Origin: B30-G6 sp964633115
Lineage (GTDB): Bacteria > Desulfobacterota > Desulfobacteria > Desulfobacterales > B30-G6
Assembly (NCBI GenBank): GCA_964633115.1
Contig: CAZWEO010000010.1
Location: forward strand, 8,842 to 72,841
Length of the DNA stretch: 64,000 bases
Direction of reading: 5' to 3'
Shown here in pieces: positions 18,284 through 26,054 of the stretch. The position numbers and the translations under genes were made by a program. The notes under the pieces are model-generated. The model searched no databases. It saw only the letters and a list, made by a program, of their open reading frames with translations, and was not told where the DNA came from. The first letter of the stretch is position 1. Each line of letters starts with the position of its first letter.

Positions 18284-19744
18284 TTATTTATCTCTTAAAG
18301 AACACGCCCTGCCCTTCAACTGAAAGAAAAACTTCAAGCCCTTCTGAACCTTGGGTGAAAATATTTTGGGGGCAAACAGATTGCCGACTACTTTCTTATT
18401 AATCTCACCGATGGTAGGATAGGGATGAACCGCTCCCGCCAGCGTCGCTAGTTTTACCTTACCATTCAGAGTTGCCACCCATTCACTAATCAAATCACCT
18501 GCCCGAGGTCCCAAAATCTGGATACCCAGCGGCTTTTCAGAAGAATCAAGAATCATTTTGACCTTACCAATAGTTTGGTCCTCAGCCAAGCTTCTATCAT
18601 TATCCTCAAAAGCCTCATCCCATACCGTGTACGCAATGTCTTTGGATTGGGCCGTTTTTTCATTCATACCAATACTGGCAAGTTCCGGATCACCATAGGT
18701 ACACCAGGGAAAATAGGTGTAATCTGCTTTCCTGGGTAGGTGAAAGATAGCATTGCTTACCACGATTCCGCCCTCATAGCCGGCGGCATGCGTAAATTGG
18801 AGGCCGCCGTTCACATCGCCAGCCGCGTAGATGTGCTTGTGGTTTGTTCGCATACGATTGTCCACGGTTATGCCGCGCCGGTCGTAGGCTATACCAATAT
18901 TTTCCAGTCCCAAGCCATCAACATTGGGTGACCTTCCCATGGCGACAAGTATTGCTTGAGCCGTTAGTGTTCTCCTCTCACCGGCTTCATCGGTTATTTT
19001 TACGAATTTGGCATTATTTTTCCCCTCCACTGCCTCGACAGATGCACCCAAATAAAAATGTACACCTTCCTTCTCGAGAACCGACTTTAGTACATCGGCC
19101 ATGTCTTTATCCTCTTTGCCCAAAATCTGATCCGAGCGATCCACAACCGTAACCTCAGCCCCCAGCCGATTAAAGGCCTGGGCCATTTCGATACCAATAG
19201 GTCCGGCGCCCAACACCAGCAATGCTTGTGGCAGGGAATCCAATGAGAAGATATCTTTATTGGTCAGGTAATCGATGTCTTGTAGTCCCGATATGGGCGG
19301 TACCACTGGTGATGACCCCGTGGCAATCAACCAGTTTTTGGCTGAAACTTGATTACCATCCAAAGCAATGGTGTGTTCATCAACGAACTCGGCATTCCCG
19401 AATTCAACCTTGGCACCCAAGCCACAAAAGCGCTCTTCGGAATCATGATGCTGGATGGTTTCGATGACCTGCTTTATTCGTGCTGCGATCTGTCTAAAAT
19501 CTACGGGTGGGACATCGACTTTGGGTAGGCCAAAGCGCTGAGCATTGCGCATGAGGTGATAGACATGGGCAGATCGGATCAATGTTTTGCTGGGTACGCA
19601 CCCAAAATGAAGGCAATCGCCGCCCAAAGAAGCTTCTTTCTCAACCAAGAGTGTCTTGGCACCTAGCTGGGCTGCACCGGACGCGACCGTTAGCCCGGCG
19701 GCGCCACCGCCAATGATACCCATATCATAATCGTAGTTAGCCAT
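18284..19744 (-). CDS. FAD-dependent dithiol oxidoreductase (MerA/Lpd family, no mercury-binding tail)
   Basis: A 486-residue class I pyridine nucleotide-disulfide oxidoreductase. FAD-binding GIIGGGAAGLTVA is at residues 9-21, the redox disulfide C44-C49 is in GGDCLHFGCVPSK, and the NAD(P) domain LVLGAGPIGIEMA and the C-terminal HPYPTIGEINK are intact. It lacks the N-terminal heavy-metal domain and the C-terminal cysteine pair that true mercuric reductases use to bind Hg(II), and lpd for the dehydrogenase complex is elsewhere. Its location first in the ArsS group suggests it supplies dithiol reductant there, perhaps through the AhpD-like protein (inference). An AAGGAAC box precedes the ATG. 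Confidence 0.85.
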   Translation of the reverse strand: MANYDYDMGIIGGGAAGLTVASGAAQLGAKTLLVEKEASLGGDCLHFGCVPSKTLIRSAHVYHLMRNAQRFGLPKVDVPPVDFRQIAARIKQVIETIQHHDSEERFCGLGAKVEFGNAEFVDEHTIALDGNQVSAKNWLIATGSSPVVPPISGLQDIDYLTNKDIFSLDSLPQALLVLGAGPIGIEMAQAFNRLGAEVTVVDRSDQILGKEDKDMADVLKSVLEKEGVHFYLGASVEAVEGKNNAKFVKITDEAGERRTLTAQAILVAMGRSPNVDGLGLENIGIAYDRRGITVDNRMRTNHKHIYAAGDVNGGLQFTHAAGYEGGIVVSNAIFHLPRKADYTYFPWCTYGDPELASIGMNEKTAQSKDIAYTVWDEAFEDNDRSLAEDQTIGKVKMILDSSEKPLGIQILGPRAGDLISEWVATLNGKVKLATLAGAVHPYPTIGEINKKVVGNLFAPKIFSPKVQKGLKFFFQLKGRACSLRDK

Positions 19745-19790
19745 ATGGACTGTTCCTTTTTATTAAAAAGATAGCAGCGAAGTGATTCCA

Positions 19791-19824
19791 CATTCGACGT
19801 TGGATGTTCAATGTTCGATGTTGA
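19791..19824. repeat. Dispersed TTCGATGTTGGATGTTCAAT-type repeat
   Basis: CATTCGACGTTGGATGTTCA followed by ATGTTCGATGTTGA. Overlapping copies of GTTCGA and TGGATGTTCAATG make it internally repetitive. The same words recur at 38806-38892 and, inverted, at 45792-45830. No coding potential. Confidence 0.65.
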
Positions 19825-19887
19825 TTATTTATCACCTTCGACTTCTTTCATTTTCATAAGGCCGAAACAATGTTACCGATTGTTGCG

Positions 19888-20463
19888 TCATTTGGCCTCC
19901 TTTAAGAAAAGCTTTAGATTTTGTTCGAGTACTTTCCCCTTAAGTAGATCATCTAAGGCCTGTCGATAATTTTCTTCCTTCACACCCGGGAGCAAACTCT
20001 TTTTATGAATTGTTGCCAACACGGCAACATTTTGCATGCGGATATCCGCCAGATCAGGTTGGAACACGACATGTTCATTAATCTGACGTGCCTGACATAC
20101 GCGGGTGATGTCTGCTTCCGTGACGGCCTCAGACAGGTTTAGGCGGACATCCAACGGCTGCCAAACCGTATTGTAATAAACCAAGGTACAACCATCCCTA
20201 GCAGCCATTTTCAAACCGCGTAGCGCTTCATGTCGTTCCAAAGCCACCACCAGGTCAGCCTGGTTGCCTGCAATCAGAGGTGAAAATGAATTATCACCAA
20301 TACGCAGGTTAGATATGACCACTCCCCCACGTTGGGCCAGGCCATGTGTGTCAACTGCTTTTACACGCAAACCGGCGTCATCGGCCGCTCGCAGTAGAAC
20401 TTCACTCAACAGGCCTATTCCTTGGCCGCCCACTCCTATCATAAATATATTAAACGGTTTCAT
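19888..20463 (-). CDS. iorB: Indolepyruvate:ferredoxin oxidoreductase beta subunit
   Basis: A 191-residue gamma-domain type subunit of the 2-oxoacid:ferredoxin oxidoreductase family. The N-terminus NIFMIGVGGQGIGLLSEVL and the motif DTHGLAQRGGVVISNLRIG are typical of IorB. With IorA it oxidatively decarboxylates aryl pyruvates (indolepyruvate, phenylpyruvate) to aryl acetyl-CoA and reduces ferredoxin, or runs the reverse in synthesis of aromatic amino acids. It follows iorA by eight bases on the same strand and so is co-transcribed. Confidence 0.92.
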   Translation of the reverse strand: MKPFNIFMIGVGGQGIGLLSEVLLRAADDAGLRVKAVDTHGLAQRGGVVISNLRIGDNSFSPLIAGNQADLVVALERHEALRGLKMAARDGCTLVYYNTVWQPLDVRLNLSEAVTEADITRVCQARQINEHVVFQPDLADIRMQNVAVLATIHKKSLLPGVKEENYRQALDDLLKGKVLEQNLKLFLKEAK

Positions 20464-20471
20464 GGTTTCCC

Positions 20472-22343
20472 CTATCTTGGCTTCTCAATCGCCTGAGTTG
20501 GGCATGTCTGAATGCAGGAGCCGTCGCCAATGCAAAGATCCGGGTTAACTGTCACGCGGCCATTAGGATGACGTGTGAACGTCGGACAGCCAAATGAAGC
20601 CACACAAGCATGGGTCTGGTTACAAAGTACCTGGTCGATATGAACTTGTTTGCCTCTATAGTTTGGTTTTCTACGCGCTTCTCGGGTAAACTTCAACATG
20701 CACGGATGTCGAGCGATGACCACGCTAAACTCAGGATTGGCCACAGCCTCTTTAACCAGTCCTGTCAATTTAGCTTGTTGGTAGGTATCAACCTCATAGA
20801 TATGCTTGACGCCCAGCCCCTCCAGTACCTGCCTTACCGGAATTTTATCGGTCGGGCCGTTAAAATTCTTACCAGCCGCAGCATGATCCTGATGCCCGGT
20901 CATAGCGGTTGTACCGTTTTCCATTATAATTAGGGTAATGCTGTGTTGATTAAATACCGAGTTGATAACGCCCGGCAGTCCGGCGTGGTAAAATGTGGAG
21001 TCTCCCAAAAAAACGACCACGTTGCGAGTTTGGTTAAACAGCGACAGCCCGGAACCAATGCCGGGTGATGCGCCCATACACATCATGACTTGGCCAATTT
21101 CATAGGGCGGTAAATAACCCAGGGTGTGACAGCCAATATCAGCTACTGTGATATCGGTGTCTGCTAGGGCTTGTTTAATGGCATGAAATGCACTGCGATG
21201 GCCGCAGCCCGGACACATCTGAGCCGGGCGCTCGGGTACCAAGACCGGCAATTCTGGTTCGGGGTCTCGAGCCTTGACCATGTCCGGCCACGTCATAGCC
21301 AGTATATCTTGAACCTTATCTGCTGTATATTCGCCGATCCAGGACTCTAAGCTTTGCTTTCCAATGATAGCTGTTTTCAAACCCCTGTCATAAGCCAGGG
21401 CCTTCACCTCTTTTTCAACCAAATCATCCAACTCTTCAATAATTTTAACCTCATTGTGAGATTTCAAAAAGTCATGGATTAACTCACGAGGCAATGGATG
21501 CACAAACCCGAGTTTGAGAATATCCGGTTTTTGAGAGACATCAGTGAGCACATCCATCAGTGCTAGAAAGGGCAAACCCATGGTAATAATGCCTTTGGCT
21601 TGATTACCGTGATCAATAATTTGATTCAGATCCGATTGATTGCTGGCTACCTCGACGTTAGCCAGCCTCTGCAAGGCCTGTCTTTTTCTAGCGAGCGCTT
21701 CGGTTATAAGTGGAATATGGGGCCCATTGACCACATTGAATTTAGATTCATTGTCGAATCGGGCCAAAGGATCACCTGAAAAAGCAACCCGCTCTTTGGC
21801 ATGGCAAACATGGGTTGTGAGCCTCAAAACAACGGGCATATGGTATTCTTGGGACAGTCGGGCCGCGTATTTATAGAATGTATACACCTCGGTTGGATTG
21901 GCTGGTTCTAAAACCGGCGTGTAGCTCAGATGGGCAATATGACGATTATCTTGTTCGTTTTGGGATGAATTTGCACCAGGATCGTCTCCCAAAACAATCA
22001 CCATGCCGCCGATTATATCCATGAGACTCAGCTGCACAAAGGTATCTGAGGCCACATTCAATCCCACACTTTTAAAAAAGACCGTCGACAAATGCCCATT
22101 GAGGGCCGCCCCAAAAGCTACTTCCGTGGCAACTTTTTCATTGGTGGAGAATTCAAAATAAAAAGGTCGCTCCGCCGGGGGTATGGATTGAATCGCTGTG
22201 GCAATTTCAGGTGTTGGCGACCCGGGATAAGAACTCACCACACGGGTACCGGCTTCCACCATGGCACGAACCAGAGCCGTATTGCCCATCACGATTTCCT
22301 CAAACGGTCCTTCTCGCATCAACATGGATCCCATAAGTTTCAT
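20472..22343 (-). CDS. iorA: Indolepyruvate:ferredoxin oxidoreductase alpha subunit
   Basis: A 623-residue subunit. N-terminal pyrimidine-binding domain (SSYPGSPTPEIAT, then DDPGANSSQNEQDNR), central region, then the thiamine diphosphate domain (MCPGCGHRSAFHAI, MGASPGIGSGLSLF, FLGDSTFYHAGLPGVINSVF). The C-terminus binds Fe-S clusters: CNQTHACVASFGCP and CIGDGSCIQTCP, the first group being slightly unusual in spacing. Several ATGs near the start are possible (22343, 22334, 22322). The gene is divergent from a ribbon-helix-helix-like protein across a palindrome, which may regulate it. Confidence 0.93.
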   Translation of the reverse strand: MKLMGSMLMREGPFEEIVMGNTALVRAMVEAGTRVVSSYPGSPTPEIATAIQSIPPAERPFYFEFSTNEKVATEVAFGAALNGHLSTVFFKSVGLNVASDTFVQLSLMDIIGGMVIVLGDDPGANSSQNEQDNRHIAHLSYTPVLEPANPTEVYTFYKYAARLSQEYHMPVVLRLTTHVCHAKERVAFSGDPLARFDNESKFNVVNGPHIPLITEALARKRQALQRLANVEVASNQSDLNQIIDHGNQAKGIITMGLPFLALMDVLTDVSQKPDILKLGFVHPLPRELIHDFLKSHNEVKIIEELDDLVEKEVKALAYDRGLKTAIIGKQSLESWIGEYTADKVQDILAMTWPDMVKARDPEPELPVLVPERPAQMCPGCGHRSAFHAIKQALADTDITVADIGCHTLGYLPPYEIGQVMMCMGASPGIGSGLSLFNQTRNVVVFLGDSTFYHAGLPGVINSVFNQHSITLIIMENGTTAMTGHQDHAAAGKNFNGPTDKIPVRQVLEGLGVKHIYEVDTYQQAKLTGLVKEAVANPEFSVVIARHPCMLKFTREARRKPNYRGKQVHIDQVLCNQTHACVASFGCPTFTRHPNGRVTVNPDLCIGDGSCIQTCPTQAIEKPR

Positions 22344-22408
22344 TTGCTCACCCCATGTATATTGGTTAATACATCACTCCTAAAGCGGCAGCTAGACTTT
22401 TAGTATTG

Positions 22409-22442
22409 CATTATTTATAATAATACTTGATAATAAATAATG
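22409..22442. promoter_or_regulatory. Palindromic operator candidate between iorA and the RHH-like gene
   Basis: Perfect ten-base arms CATTATTTAT (22409-22418) and ATAAATAATG (22433-22442) separated by 14 bases. It lies 66 bases upstream of the iorA start and 24 bases upstream of the divergent gene start, where promoters are expected. Binding by the neighbouring protein is inference. Confidence 0.5.
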
Positions 22443-22466
22443 AAGCTGTGATGAATGAGGATGCTT

Positions 22467-23099
22467 ATGGCCGCTAAAAAAATCTTTACAGGCACAATTT
22501 CCTTGCCCCGCGCAAGTACCTCCGACCTTAGGGGACGGCAGTCTGTCCGGGCAACGTTTAAGCTAACTGAGGAATGCATCGGCGCCATCAGTGTTGTTGC
22601 CACCCATCTGGGAATCAAACAAAAATCACTGTTTGATCATCTCGTGGAAGACATGCATTCCCTCACAACCATTGCCCGGGAACTTAAAAATGCCAAATTA
22701 CGTGCTGAAAATCGAATTCAAAAAACCTTTGTAATTAGCCGCAAATCTTTGCTTTCCCTGGACGCTGTTTCGCGCAGTCATAACGCCCCCCGGGATGCCC
22801 TGGTCGAATTCTCGGTTCAACGGCTGTTGCCCATCATTATCAACGAGCAAAAACGCCACCAGGCCCGCAAAAAAATGCGACAAGAGATCGCCGGACATTT
22901 GGATACCGGCTTAAAACTCTTGGCCAGGATAGACAATGTACTGGGTCCCGATGATCCGGTATTCGCTAAGATGAATGCGCTAATGTCCAATTATCACCAC
23001 ACTTTTGCTTCCATTAATGACTTCATTGAACGCGGCAAGCTCATCGAGGATTTTGATCCAGAAGATTTGCAGCGTATGATCGAAAATCTCGAAAAATAA
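22467..23099 (+). CDS. Tandem ribbon-helix-helix-like protein, possible regulator
   Basis: A 210-residue protein of no family I can name. Two internal segments look alike: RQSVRATFKLTEECIGAISVV near residues 24-43 and IQKTFVISRKSLLSLDAVSRS near residues 84-104. Each is a short beta-like strand followed by two helices, the second with a hydrophobic pattern, as in ribbon-helix-helix DNA-binding proteins. The C-terminal 100 residues are helical, with a basic stretch (NEQKRHQARKKMRQ) and an acidic end. The ATG at 22467 is chosen for its GAGG box six bases upstream. It is divergent from iorAB with a palindrome in between, which fits a local regulator, but DNA binding is inferred. Confidence 0.55.
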   Translation: MAAKKIFTGTISLPRASTSDLRGRQSVRATFKLTEECIGAISVVATHLGIKQKSLFDHLVEDMHSLTTIARELKNAKLRAENRIQKTFVISRKSLLSLDAVSRSHNAPRDALVEFSVQRLLPIIINEQKRHQARKKMRQEIAGHLDTGLKLLARIDNVLGPDDPVFAKMNALMSNYHHTFASINDFIERGKLIEDFDPEDLQRMIENLEK

Positions 23100-23189
23100 A
23101 TTTTCATGCGGTATTTTAGAGAATAACCGACATTTAGCATTACCAAGATCGGGTTTCATGCTTGGTTGTGCGCATTTGGGCATGAAAAT

Positions 23190-23633
23190 TTATGTGAATA
23201 GACAAATCTTACAATCTTTGGCATACTTGAGAAAATTTTCAGCGGTCCAGACAATCACACCTTCTATCAACTTTTCCTCATCGAGCTCCATCATATCGAC
23301 TGTCATTTTGCATGCTATCAGCTCGACACCTTCAATCTGAGCCATCTCTTGCATGTCAGCCAATGAAGGAATATTGGCCTTTTCAATCTTCTTTTTCATC
23401 ATCCCGGTAGCCAGGGTAGACATGCCTGGTATGGCCCCCATGACACCCGGAGGAAAAAACTTTGCCCGATCAAACCCGCCCTCCATAACCAGGTTCAATC
23501 CCATGAAGGAATAGAAAATCTTGCTTTCCATTCCCTGACGGGCGGCATTGATCCCCAGGACCAGTGAAGGGTAGGCACCATCAATGGTGTCTTTAACGCA
23601 AATAAATGCGGCTTTTTCTATATCTGTACCCAT
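23190..23633 (-). CDS. DsrE/DsrF-like sulfur-relay protein
   Basis: A 147-residue DsrE-fold protein. Features of the DsrE2/peroxiredoxin-like branch: a start like ICVKDTIDGAYPSLVLGINAARQGMESKIFYSF and a conserved cysteine in ELIACKMTVDMMEL, followed by an acidic helix and VWTAENFLKYAKDC. The central cysteine is the likely persulfide carrier. Such proteins occur often in sulfate reducers and take part in sulfur transfer or sensing; the partner is not known. AGGAGG lies upstream of the ATG. It is followed on the same strand and preceded by a thioredoxin reductase-like gene 84 bases away, perhaps co-transcribed. Confidence 0.8.
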   Translation of the reverse strand: MGTDIEKAAFICVKDTIDGAYPSLVLGINAARQGMESKIFYSFMGLNLVMEGGFDRAKFFPPGVMGAIPGMSTLATGMMKKKIEKANIPSLADMQEMAQIEGVELIACKMTVDMMELDEEKLIEGVIVWTAENFLKYAKDCKICLFT

Positions 23634-23717
23634 CTTTCCTTCCTCCTAATTTTTGCGGTTGATATGGTTTTGTTATGTTTCAATATACCATTTGCCGTAT
23701 TGGCGTTTGGGTATGCC

Positions 23718-24629
23718 TCAACGCAGTTTTTTAACAAACTTGGCAGCAACCAAACCAGCTACACAACCTTCGCCCACAGCCTTGGCCATCTGCCAGGGCG
23801 GACCACAGATATCACCAGCGGCATAGACCCCCTCGATATTGGTTTGTTGGGATTTATCGGCTACGATGTACTTATAATTCTCACTATCCAAGGCCACACC
23901 CATTGTGGCGGCCAGTTCCACAGCCCCTTTGGCCCCGGTTTCGATGAAAACTCCACTCACCGATAATGTTTCATCATTGTCTAATCGGAGTCTATTTACC
24001 TGATCGGCGCCCAGAATCTCTGCGGCTTGTCTTTGTAGGTGCAATTGCACATCCGATGATTCGATCGATTTGACCATGCTTTCGGAAACCTGCAATTTTG
24101 GCGATATCAAATGCACTTTTTTGGCATAGAACAAAAGCGTCAAGGCACCGGAAACAGCGGCGGATTCCCCCCCAACCACGGCCACATTTTCACCTTTGTA
24201 GAAATTGGCGTCGCAATCGACGCAATAACTGACGCCGGAACCAACAAATTTTTTCTCACCGGGGACGCCCAAGCGGTTGCGGGTGATGCCCATGGCCAAA
24301 ATGATAGCTCGTGTGCGGATGCTTGGACCGCTTTCGGTATCAATCTGAAATCCTTGTTCTGTTTGCGTGGTTTTAACCACATCCTCATACAAAAAATCAG
24401 CACCGGCGGACTTGGCTTGCTCGATACCTTGTCGCAGGAGATCTTCACCGGAAACCTTACTGAGGCAACAGTAATTCTCCACATGAGCCCGGTAGAGGCT
24501 GGATTTAGATTCACGCCCCATCACCAAAACAGACGTCTTGGCCCTGGCGGCATGGATCGCCGCCTGGAGACCGGCTGGCCCGGTACCAAGGATAACGATT
24601 TCGTAAAATTTATCATCAGACTGATTCAT
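23718..24629 (-). CDS. Thioredoxin reductase-like flavoprotein
   Basis: A 303-residue two-domain flavoprotein of the low-molecular-weight thioredoxin reductase family. FAD site VILGTGPAGLQAAIHAARA at about 12-30, active-site pair C136-C139 in SYCVDCDANFYKG, NADPH site VAVVGGESAAVSGAL, and FAD-binding GVYAAGDICGPPWQMAKAVGEG near the end. The CVDCD pair differs from the usual CATCD, so the partner may not be an ordinary thioredoxin. It lies upstream of the DsrE-like gene and could supply electrons to it (inference). GGAGG lies upstream of the ATG. Confidence 0.82.
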   Translation of the reverse strand: MNQSDDKFYEIVILGTGPAGLQAAIHAARAKTSVLVMGRESKSSLYRAHVENYCCLSKVSGEDLLRQGIEQAKSAGADFLYEDVVKTTQTEQGFQIDTESGPSIRTRAIILAMGITRNRLGVPGEKKFVGSGVSYCVDCDANFYKGENVAVVGGESAAVSGALTLLFYAKKVHLISPKLQVSESMVKSIESSDVQLHLQRQAAEILGADQVNRLRLDNDETLSVSGVFIETGAKGAVELAATMGVALDSENYKYIVADKSQQTNIEGVYAAGDICGPPWQMAKAVGEGCVAGLVAAKFVKKLR

Positions 24630-24715
24630 ACCAACGCCTCCATGCTTGTAGCATCCTTTGTTTTGCTATAAATGTCTTCAATTTAAATGTAGAAACAATC
24701 TAGCTGTTTATAATT

Positions 24716-24840
24716 GACGGTTTTGTAAAAAGTTCAAATTCAAGGCGTACAATTTTTGCAATCATGAGGCGTACTAAATGTACGTTGATTGTTTGCAAAA
24801 TGCAGTACAACGCCGAAGTTGAGCTTTTTACAAAACCGTC
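24716..24840. repeat. 125-bp palindromic element with GACGGTTTTGTAAAAAG ends
   Basis: Left end GACGGTTTTGTAAAAAG (24716-24732), right end CTTTTTACAAAACCGTC (24824-24840), perfect 17-bp inverted repeats. The interior is also roughly self-complementary (TTCAAATTCAAGGCGTAC against GTACAACGCCGAAGTTGA), so the whole unit can form one long imperfect hairpin. It has the look of a non-autonomous miniature element. It overlaps the 3' end of the DUF2156 gene, whose stop codon and last residues are inside the right end. Confidence 0.75.
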
Positions 24841-25709
24841 ACATTATATTTTTCAATATACCCGATCGGATTATAAGACATCTTGGCCTTGCGCATCCCC
24901 TCGCTGCCCAAATCCTGCTCTCTATTTACGGTCTGATACGGCTGACCCGCCTGCTGTAGGAAAATCTGATTGATGGCCTGATACACACCCTTGTAATCGG
25001 CATCTCCCTTTTCGAAATGAATCACCAGGTTATCGTCTGCCAACTCTTCGGCAAGGGTGTAGGCCACCATGCGATTGTCAACCATGAGGGCACCCCCCAT
25101 GAGCCGGTCGAATTCTTCCCAGTTGTCTAGTATTTTCAAAATGGCTCGGTTTTCAGAATCGAGTGCTTCTTCGGCCGCACAATCCCGCCACGTACACCAA
25201 TCTTCCTGCATCCGGGTGGTCAAATGAATATTTTCTGCACTCAGTGATAGGTAGCTGTAGTCGTACTTTTTTAAGAACTGATTTAAGAGGTTTTTCTTTT
25301 TATGGTACTTTCTACCTTTCAATTCGGCCAGATCGGTAACCGAATATAGATAGTCCCAATGACGGCGGGTGGGCTGGGCGTCCAGATGCATGTCGTTGAT
25401 TTGCTGCCATACCCCCAGTAGCTCTTTCGGAATTCGTCCAAATTGGACCGAACCACTGAAATTTTCTTTCAAGGTTTGCTTCCAGTTAACACCGCCCCAA
25501 TTACCCACCGGCGCCCAATAAAGTGTTTCCGGACGTGTTTGTCGGACCCATACCAAATCCGATGACCAAGCCCATTCCAATCCATAGATGTCAGCCCAGC
25601 CCCACAGATTGACAAAACTATAGTCCGAGGCTTTGGTTGGACAAGTGTCCAGAAATTCCAGGTAAGCCGATTGTTGTTCCAATTGAATCAATTCGAATTG
25701 TAAGGGCAT
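24828..25709 (-). CDS. DUF2156 protein (phosphatidylglycerol lysyltransferase C-terminal-like, GNAT fold)
   Basis: A 293-residue cytoplasmic protein of the PF09924 family. Landmarks: DYSFVNLWGWADIYGLEW near the start, KGRKYHKKKNLLNQFLKKY in the middle, and the closing INQEFxxx-like region VYQAINQIFLQQAG with NREQDLGSEGMRKAKMSYNPIGYIEKY, which is the most conserved part of the family. In membrane-anchored relatives this double-GNAT domain transfers aminoacyl groups from tRNA to lipids; stand-alone members have unknown substrates. The last residues and stop come from an inserted palindromic element, so the original C-terminus may differ by a few residues. GGAGG lies upstream of the ATG. Confidence 0.83.
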   Translation of the reverse strand: MPLQFELIQLEQQSAYLEFLDTCPTKASDYSFVNLWGWADIYGLEWAWSSDLVWVRQTRPETLYWAPVGNWGGVNWKQTLKENFSGSVQFGRIPKELLGVWQQINDMHLDAQPTRRHWDYLYSVTDLAELKGRKYHKKKNLLNQFLKKYDYSYLSLSAENIHLTTRMQEDWCTWRDCAAEEALDSENRAILKILDNWEEFDRLMGGALMVDNRMVAYTLAEELADDNLVIHFEKGDADYKGVYQAINQIFLQQAGQPYQTVNREQDLGSEGMRKAKMSYNPIGYIEKYNVTVL

Positions 25710-26054
25710 GGCTACCAGACCTCCGGATAGCCAATATCCACAAAGGCGTTCTCCATCATAGTAAATCCCTTTTCGTTGTGTTAATAACCAATAAAATTGT
25801 AGAACGATTTTATGAAACGCGACCCTTGCGCCCTATGGCGAAAGTCATTGTCGCTCCAATGCGGTCAACGACACAGAGACCATGTCGGTGTCTTATGAAA
25901 TTTGAATTCATCCCACGCTGCAAGTAGGGAGGAATTCAAATTTAATGCTTCAAATTCCCCCTAAAATTAGCTGCAAACACTATGCCACCATCTTAAAAAA
26001 GGAGCCCCTTATGCGCTGGAAACAATTTTTTACGCCCGTAAAGTCTGTTTCATC
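25710..26054. other. Intergenic gap with an AAATTTGAATTC hairpin
   Basis: This 345-bp divergent spacer holds no gene of note. Minus-strand ATG at about 25762 opens a 15-residue frame (MMENAFVDIGYPEVW) with a weak AAGGGA box, possibly the tail of a deleted gene or a leader. Perfect 12-bp arms AAATTTGAATTC (25898-25909) and GAATTCAAATTT (25932-25943) form a hairpin with a 22-base loop; related arms occur at 28306-28402. Confidence 0.45.

Noticed and set aside
18284..19744. Mercuric reductase
   Set aside because: The C-terminal vicinal cysteine pair and the N-terminal metal-binding domain are missing, so MerA function is unlikely.
24111..24671. 186-residue plus-strand frame
   Set aside because: Antisense to the thioredoxin reductase-like gene, whose FAD and CxxC motifs are unmistakable.
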